Origin: a virus
Virus record (IMG/VR): IMGVR_UViG_3300033571_005378
Location: 1-43,234 of that record
DNA: 43,234 nucleotides
Strand: one strand, 5' to 3'
Notes under the pieces: generated by a model
Seen by the model: the letters and a program-made list of their open reading frames with translations, nothing else
What the model was told of the DNA's origin: nothing
Database searches by the model: none
Translations under genes and position numbers: made by a program
Part shown: positions 39,417-43,234 of the stretch, piece by piece
How positions within the stretch are numbered: the first letter of the stretch is position 1
Layout: each line of letters starts with the position of its first letter

Positions 39417-40239
39417 TGGTGGTCTCCTGAGTGGTTTCGGGTTTGGTATCGGAAATGGAGGCACGCAGGCGGCTCAACGAGCCTTCGGTTGCCGTCACGG
39501 TAGCCTCGACCGTTGGGCGCTGCTGCTGGACGAAGCCGGAAGCCTCGTTGTCGCTGGCGATGATGCTGTCGATGTCTGCGCTGGATGGCAGGCGCTTGGC
39601 CAGACGCTTGATGACGGTCTTGATGGCCATCTGGTCCCACCAGTCGCGCCACGGGCCGTTGTCCTTGGCTCGCGAGACGTTCCGCACCTTCTCGACTTCG
39701 TCAATTGACATCACTTCGCGCCACACCGATCCGTCTCTGGTCTTTGCGATTGCGTAGACGGCAACGGGTGCGCCACGGTTGGGACCGAGGTGCGGCTTGT
39801 GCGTGATGCTTTCGTGGTCTCCGAGTTCGTACTCGAACTTGTCGTTCTCGTACGCAACGTGCGCCGAAATCGACGCAAGCTCGCCCGAGTTGCGGAGCTT
39901 TTTCAACAAACCGCCCAACATCGGCATGTATTGCACGACTGCGGTCCAACCGCCGTCTCTGTCTTTCTTTCTGAAAATGACGGGGGCAGCTTCGCGCCCG
40001 TCGAGCAGGAGCCCGTCTTGGGCGGCTTTCATGCAGGCTGCGAGCAGGCTGCGGCGGTCGCACTGGACAAGTTCGGGGTTCATCTGGACCGTCGTGAGCA
40101 CGGTGCGGAGGAACCTTTCTGCCGGGATTTGCGGCGGCAGCGCGGCGGCAAACTCAGGCTGCATCCTTTGCAGCGTGACGCGGACATTTTCGATGGGGGA
40201 AAGCTCACGGGGAGCTACGGTTGCTGGCGTATCGGTCAT
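39364..40239 (-). CDS. recT: RecT-family single-strand annealing protein
   Basis: A 291-residue annealing protein that pairs single strands made by the partner exonuclease. Family features: NVRVTLQRMQPEFAAALPP at the N-terminus, CDRRSLLAACMKAAQDGLLL, then the AVVQYMPMLGGLLKKLRNSG block and WRDWWDQMAIKTVIKRLAKR. The C-terminus is acidic and Gln/Thr-rich. AGGAGG before ATG 40239 decides the start over an upstream extension. It lies next to the YqaJ exonuclease, the usual recombination pair, and would support recombination-based replication. Confidence 0.93.
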   Translation of the reverse strand: MTDTPATVAPRELSPIENVRVTLQRMQPEFAAALPPQIPAERFLRTVLTTVQMNPELVQCDRRSLLAACMKAAQDGLLLDGREAAPVIFRKKDRDGGWTAVVQYMPMLGGLLKKLRNSGELASISAHVAYENDKFEYELGDHESITHKPHLGPNRGAPVAVYAIAKTRDGSVWREVMSIDEVEKVRNVSRAKDNGPWRDWWDQMAIKTVIKRLAKRLPSSADIDSIIASDNEASGFVQQQRPTVEATVTATEGSLSRLRASISDTKPETTQETTNEAASQNEAGATVSDGE

Positions 40240-40250
40240 GGTGCCCTCCT

Positions 40251-41201
40251 TTAGCGGGCCTTGGGAGTGAAACGAAACTGGCGGAACCCGGCGCGACCAC
40301 CGATGTGCAGACCCACCATGTCGGCGGTGATTAACTTGCCCGGATTGGGCTTGGTGTTGCCGCACGACAGGGTGCCGTACTTGCTAACCACTTTGCTGGC
40401 AGGACCAATCTCCATCAGAATTTCGGCCTTGAGCGCATCGATTTGGCCATCGATGATGGTTGCGTGCTGTTGCAGGCTCATGTACTGCTCCAGCTTGGTT
40501 TCCAAACCGGGCGGTGCGGCTAGCACTAGATTGTCGTGCGAGGTCGCACGCAGGGATTTGATGATGAATTCTGCATCCTTGGCAAAGTCGGCCTTGGGCG
40601 GCTGATCGGCGTCGATAGAGGACCAGAAGGCTGCGACTTCGGATCGAATGCGTTGAGCAACATCTGGCTCGCGCTTGCGAATCAAGGTCTTGAGCGTGTT
40701 GCCGCCAACTAGCGCCACGATTGCGCCCCAGTTCAGGTCCGCGACTTCGAGTTGATGCTGAAGCTGAAGTTCGATGTGCTCGGGCGCTTCGATGTCTCCC
40801 GTTGCATGCTCGACCCAGTGCTTGGCAAAGGTGCCGCCGTCTACGTTCTTGACTTCAAGGAGTCCAACGCCACGGTTCGGGCACTGCACTTGGAAGTCGA
40901 ACGAGGACCCGATGCGCAGACTTGGGATCCGGGTGTACGACTTGCGAGGTTCGGCTTTCCAGCCGTTTTCTTCTGCTGCTCCGAGGGCAATTGCCGACTC
41001 CAGCCGAGACCCCCACTTCATGCGTTCGTTAGGCGGAAGCTTGACCACCTCGTTGTTCTTCTTGCGGTGCCACAGCTCAAGCTTGCCGAGGTAAGGCGAC
41101 AGGCCGAACAGCACCGAGATTTCGGTGGAAGTAATGTCGTGAGCACGCAGCGCCAGCCACTGGTCTTCGCTGGTGACTTCGATGGTTTCGCGGTCGATCA
41201 C
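40251..41201 (-). CDS. YqaJ-type phage exonuclease
   Basis: A 316-residue PD-(D/E)xK exonuclease of the lambda Red-alpha/YqaJ group that chews one strand from double-strand ends to load RecT. Visible active-site pieces: GSRLE with E68, SFDF with D102, LLEVKN with E116 and K118, and the following ELQLQHQLEV helix (about 144-153). The N-terminus ALRAHDITSTEISVLFGLSP is the family's opening motif. The GTG start at 41201 overlaps the upstream gene's stop (GTGA). The recT gene follows 11 bases downstream. Confidence 0.92.
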   Translation of the reverse strand: MIDRETIEVTSEDQWLALRAHDITSTEISVLFGLSPYLGKLELWHRKKNNEVVKLPPNERMKWGSRLESAIALGAAEENGWKAEPRKSYTRIPSLRIGSSFDFQVQCPNRGVGLLEVKNVDGGTFAKHWVEHATGDIEAPEHIELQLQHQLEVADLNWGAIVALVGGNTLKTLIRKREPDVAQRIRSEVAAFWSSIDADQPPKADFAKDAEFIIKSLRATSHDNLVLAAPPGLETKLEQYMSLQQHATIIDGQIDALKAEILMEIGPASKVVSKYGTLSCGNTKPNPGKLITADMVGLHIGGRAGFRQFRFTPKAR

Positions 41202-41413
41202 AGTTCTTCCCTCCCGCTGCGAACGATCTGGAGGGAGTTGAGCTGCTCGCTCAGGTCGGAACCGTTAGGAAACAAAGTAAAAGTGATTCGGGTCCCGGGT
41301 TGCGGGTAATCGCTGTAGATGGTCATGGTTTGCGCGTAGAAAGAGTTGCCTGCCGTGATTGCCACGGGTTCGTTGACCAAGATTTTGGCCACTCTGTGAA
41401 TTGTGATGTTCAT
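41198..41413 (-). CDS. Hypothetical protein, 71 aa, first gene of recombination operon
   Basis: Beta-rich small protein of unknown function (segments NITIHRVAKILVNEPVAITA and TRITFTLFPNG). ATG 41413 is preferred over GTG 41437 because the predicted transcription start near 41447 leaves no room for a ribosome site before the latter. It is translationally coupled to the exonuclease gene. It might be a partner or inhibitor linked to the exonuclease by position only. Confidence 0.5.
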   Translation of the reverse strand: MNITIHRVAKILVNEPVAITAGNSFYAQTMTIYSDYPQPGTRITFTLFPNGSDLSEQLNSLQIVRSGREEL

Positions 41414-41453
41414 TTTTTGTCGGTAAAGTTCGGTCACTGCGACCGAGGCGGGA

Positions 41454-41481
41454 ATCCTAGCGTGCGTTCAGGTCGGGTCAA
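41454..41481 (-). promoter_or_regulatory. Leftward promoter of the recombination operon
   Basis: On the minus strand TTGACC (41481-41476) and TAGGAT (41459-41454) are 16 bases apart. The -35 box differs from consensus in one base. The operators at 41510-41546 lie just upstream. Confidence 0.55.
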
Positions 41482-41509
41482 GCGCGGGAAAGTAAATTCT
41501 AGTGCGTGC

Positions 41510-41546
41510 GCAAGTCGTTGCGCCGAATGCATTTGCAATCGCTTGC
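41510..41546. promoter_or_regulatory. Pair of palindromic operators before the Cro-like gene
   Basis: GCAAGTCGTTGC (41510-41521) and GCAATCGCTTGC (41535-41546) both fit GCAA-N4-TTGC, spaced 25 bases centre to centre, between the leftward promoter and the Cro-like start codon. The first is identical to the site at 6937-6948. Autoregulation by the Cro-like protein is the simplest reading. Confidence 0.55.
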
Positions 41547-41567
41547 CCTTTGTGCAACAGTGACTCC

Positions 41568-41801
41568 ATGACCTATTTCCCCCCTGCGGAACTGGCGATT
41601 CGCCTGTTCGGTGGCGTCGTGGCCCTTGCCCGCGCAGTTGGGCGCAACCCAAGCTCGGTCAGTCGCTGGCAGAAGACGGGTCAGATACCTACGGGCTGCC
41701 TGAAGCTGGTGCTCGACGCCGCGCAGCGGGAGGGCATCGAACTGTCGAGCGAAGAGCTGGTGCGGGGTGCCGAGGTGGAGCTGGTGGAGTCGGACAGGTG
41801 A
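41568..41801 (+). CDS. Cro/YdaS-like HTH regulator, 77 aa
   Basis: Small repressor-type protein. Residues about 8-40 are a classic HTH: LAIRLFGGVVALARAVGRNPSSVSRWQKTG, followed here in shorter pieces by IPTGCLKLVLDAA, as in Cro and YdaS antitoxin-like phage regulators. ATG 41568 is used because upstream codons of the frame overlap the operators. Paired GCAA-N4-TTGC sites directly upstream suggest autoregulation. No CI-type partner repressor was found, so a lysogeny switch is not demonstrated. The stop overlaps the GTG of the resolvase gene. Confidence 0.75.
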   Translation: MTYFPPAELAIRLFGGVVALARAVGRNPSSVSRWQKTGQIPTGCLKLVLDAAQREGIELSSEELVRGAEVELVESDR

Positions 41802-42172
41802 AGCTGTACTTGCCGTGGCCGCCGTCCGCCTTGTCGCCGAACGCGCGCGTGCACTGGGCCGTACTTTCCCGGCACAAGAACAAACTACGTCAGGCGGCGA
41901 AGGTTGAGACAACGCTCCAAAAACGAGGGCAGACTCTCGATGTGGACGCCGAGCTGCACATGACACTGATCTTCGTCCGACCCAACAAGCGTTCTTACGA
42001 CCGCGACAACCTCGTCGCTCGCGCGAAAGCCGCTATTGATGGGATGTGCGATGCCCTCAGCATCGATGACCGGATCATAACGAAAGTGACAGCAGCGGTT
42101 GCTGTAGAGACGGACCGGGACAATCCCGGCATTCATGTTTTGCTCGAAAGTTGCCATGAGAAAACTTTTTGA
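41798..42172 (+). CDS. rusA: RusA-type Holliday junction resolvase
   Basis: A 124-residue endonuclease that cuts four-way junctions. Family pieces: LPWPPSALSPNARVHW at the N-terminus, then YDRDNLVARAKAAIDGMCDA with D68, D70 and K77, and SIDDR with D90/D91, which together supply the acidic active site. It uses GTG 41798 overlapping the Cro-like stop (GTGA). It fits with RecT and the exonuclease in resolving recombination intermediates or branched replicating DNA before packaging. Confidence 0.9.
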   Translation: MKLYLPWPPSALSPNARVHWAVLSRHKNKLRQAAKVETTLQKRGQTLDVDAELHMTLIFVRPNKRSYDRDNLVARAKAAIDGMCDALSIDDRIITKVTAAVAVETDRDNPGIHVLLESCHEKTF

Positions 42173-42506
42173 TGTGACTGTTAAGACTGGCGAGTACACC
42201 ACCAAGGACGGCGCAGTGAAGGGCCGCTACCAGACGGTCGGCAGCGTAGTGGAAACCAAGGATGGTCGGCAGGTAATTCTGCTGTCCCGTTGGTTCAACC
42301 CGGCTGGCGTACCGGACGCCCGTAACGGCGAGACGATTCTGCTCGGCATGTACGAGCCTCGCGAACCTCGCGAAGGCGGCTACAACGGACAGAGGTCTGA
42401 GCCACCCGTTCCTCCTCCTGCGTCTCCCGAGTTGCAGGAGAAGATGCGCGAAGCCATGAAGCGTGCGACTAGCGCCAAGCGCGTGGACGATAACATCCCA
42501 TTCTGA
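42156..42506 (+). CDS. Small SSB-like protein, 116 aa
   Basis: Begins MRKLFDVTVKTGEY with a beta-rich N-terminal half (YQTVGSVVETKDGRQVILL), a Pro-rich middle and an acidic C-terminal end DDNIPF. That end is the tip of bacterial single-strand binding proteins used to recruit partners. The OB-fold itself is not obvious, so this may be a non-OB protein that mimics the SSB tip. ATG 42156 overlaps the end of rusA by 17 bases. Its neighbours are recombination genes. Its stop is inside the hairpin region at 42505. Confidence 0.6.
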   Translation: MRKLFDVTVKTGEYTTKDGAVKGRYQTVGSVVETKDGRQVILLSRWFNPAGVPDARNGETILLGMYEPREPREGGYNGQRSEPPVPPPASPELQEKMREAMKRATSAKRVDDNIPF

Positions 42507-42586
42507 CCCGTGTGGGTCTACCCGGCTCCTTGTGAGGCTCTGCACCTCTTGATTTGGACCAGATCCTTGGGGCCGGGCTTTTTCTT
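42505..42586 (+). terminator. Branched RNA structure with U-tract, terminator or leader element
   Basis: A small hairpin GACCC-GTGT-GGGTC (42505-42518) is followed by an outer stem CCCGGCTCC (42521-42529) with GGGGCCGGG (42569-42577). This encloses two hairpins: GAGG/CCTC (42534-42548) and GATTTG/CAGATC (42551-42565). Then come TTTTTCTT (42579-42586) and, with no spacer, the next ATG. The fold looks like a three-way junction on a terminator tail. Confidence 0.55.
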
Positions 42587-43084
42587 ATGACTCCGACCGA
42601 ATACCACTACGTTCCGCTCTCATGGGAGGAAGTTTTGCGCGCCAGTATGCTCGGCGTGGCTCGAAACATCGACGCTGCCAAGGATCGCCGAAAGGCAGGC
42701 TGGGGCCGGGCCTCCGAGTGCTGGGGTAGCCACATTCAGGGCGCGCTAGCCGAGCTGGCGTTCGCCAAGTTTCTCAACGTGTACTGGGAGGGGCACAACA
42801 ACGAGTTCACGCGGCGTCCCGATGTTATGGGATGCGAGGTTCGTTGGAGCGGGATTCAAAAGCTGAAGAAGAAGCCGAACGACAAGCCCAACCAGAAGTT
42901 CGTGTTGGTGAGCGGCGAGATCGAGCTTGGCGAGTCACAAAGTCTGCCGCACATGGTTATCCACGGTTGGCTGTTCGGCCATGAGTTTGAGACGTTGGGA
43001 GTACTAGCCGATCTTGGCAATCGACATCGTCCCGCTTGGTTTGTCGATGCCGACAAGCTGCACCCCATGTCCGAGTTGCAATAG
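42587..43084 (+). CDS. Conserved phage hypothetical protein, 165 aa
   Basis: Belongs to a group of unnamed phage proteins near recombination genes; the family-like core is ASECWGSHIQGALAELAFAK followed by FLNVYWEG, then a strand-rich half with GCEVRWSG and MVIHGWLFGHEF. Conserved acidic residues in AELAFAK and PDVMG could form a nuclease-like site, but this is speculative. ATG 42587 follows the U-tract of the hairpin element without a normal ribosome site. An in-frame TTG at 42554 lies inside the structure and is less likely. Confidence 0.6.
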   Translation: MTPTEYHYVPLSWEEVLRASMLGVARNIDAAKDRRKAGWGRASECWGSHIQGALAELAFAKFLNVYWEGHNNEFTRRPDVMGCEVRWSGIQKLKKKPNDKPNQKFVLVSGEIELGESQSLPHMVIHGWLFGHEFETLGVLADLGNRHRPAWFVDADKLHPMSELQ

Positions 43085-43102
43085 GAATAGGAATAGGAAG
43101 CC

Positions 43103-43234
43103 ATGATTGACATCGACATTCTGGAGATGCTGGAAAAGGCCGCAACACCGGGGCCGTGGGTGTCAGTTTTGCGCTCGCTTTGCACTATCAAAGATTGCAG
43201 GGCAGATGCCTATGGAATCGTCAAGCCAACCGAA
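43103..43234 (+). CDS. 5' part of a small ATPGPW-motif protein, cut by the window end
   Basis: Starts at ATG 43103 behind three tandem ATAGGA hexamers (43081-43098), the last of which forms the AGGA ribosome site. The 44 visible residues begin MIDIDILEMLEKAATPGPW, a motif found at the N-terminus of many small phage proteins of unknown function. The frame is open to the last base and continues in phase into bases 1-102, which would give a 77-residue protein. Confidence 0.6.
   Translation, partial: MIDIDILEMLEKAATPGPWVSVLRSLCTIKDCRADAYGIVKPTE

Noticed and set aside
42505-42586. tRNA or tRNA-like gene
   Set aside because: It has a branched fold but no T-loop GGTTCGAATCC-type sequence, no 7-bp acceptor arrangement and no anticodon arm of the right size.

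Overview
The window is a GC-rich, tailed-phage genome of podovirus type. Its nearest recognisable relatives are the Bordetella BPP-1 / Burkholderia BcepC6B group: a T7-like portal, tail tubular proteins A and B and internal virion proteins, combined with Bbp19-, Bbp17- and Bbp16-type head proteins. A Gram-negative (proteobacterial) host is inferred from that relationship and from the lysis genes; no species can be named. The last reading frame (43103-43234) runs off the end exactly in phase with the open frame at bases 1-102, so the window is probably one complete circularly permuted genome opened inside a small gene. No integrase, reverse transcriptase, RNA polymerase, DNA polymerase, tRNA, CRISPR array or insertion sequence was seen.

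Layout. There are two divergent control regions (about 6616-7055 and 41414-41567) and two convergent ends (about 1978-2051 and 39071-39191). From 41.5 kb a rightward early block reads through the artificial ends: a Cro-like HTH regulator, a RusA-type resolvase, a small SSB-like protein, a conserved hypothetical, the split gene, then a DUF1376 replication-type protein carrying iteron-like repeats and an A-rich tract in its linker (candidate origin), ending at a tiny membrane protein. A leftward block from 41.4 kb carries a YqaJ-type exonuclease, RecT and an AlpA-like DNA-binding protein. A second leftward block from 6.6 kb carries about thirteen small, mostly unknown genes and ends with an i-type-like lysozyme that has an N-terminal membrane anchor. 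Within this block, two start codons are preceded by sequences that fold as type III hammerhead ribozymes.

The long rightward late block (7.06-39.07 kb) runs: small genes, terminase small and large subunits, a GNAT protein, portal, several small virion proteins, a Kelch-like beta-propeller candidate, Bbp19-like protein, scaffold, major capsid protein, two paralogous cement proteins, an acetylesterase/tail tubular protein A fusion, tail tubular protein B, two internal virion proteins, a 3,550-residue giant polyvalent protein, and two small membrane proteins (holin candidates). It ends in a strong 12-bp-stem terminator at 39154-39193. Further hairpins with U-tracts at 16465, 19798 and 42521 mark module boundaries, two of them abutting the next start codon.

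How the parts work together: RecT plus exonuclease plus resolvase provide recombination-dependent replication or concatemer formation. The terminase packages into a capsid reinforced by cement proteins. The short tail carries an esterase that probably trims O-acetyl groups from host surface polysaccharide. The giant protein is probably injected with the DNA. A palindromic operator GCAA-N4-TTGC occurs in both divergent control regions, suggesting that the Cro-like protein coordinates both early promoters. The most unusual items are the pair of hammerhead ribozymes, the esterase-tail fusion, the in-gene iteron cluster and a possible overprinted gene inside the giant gene.
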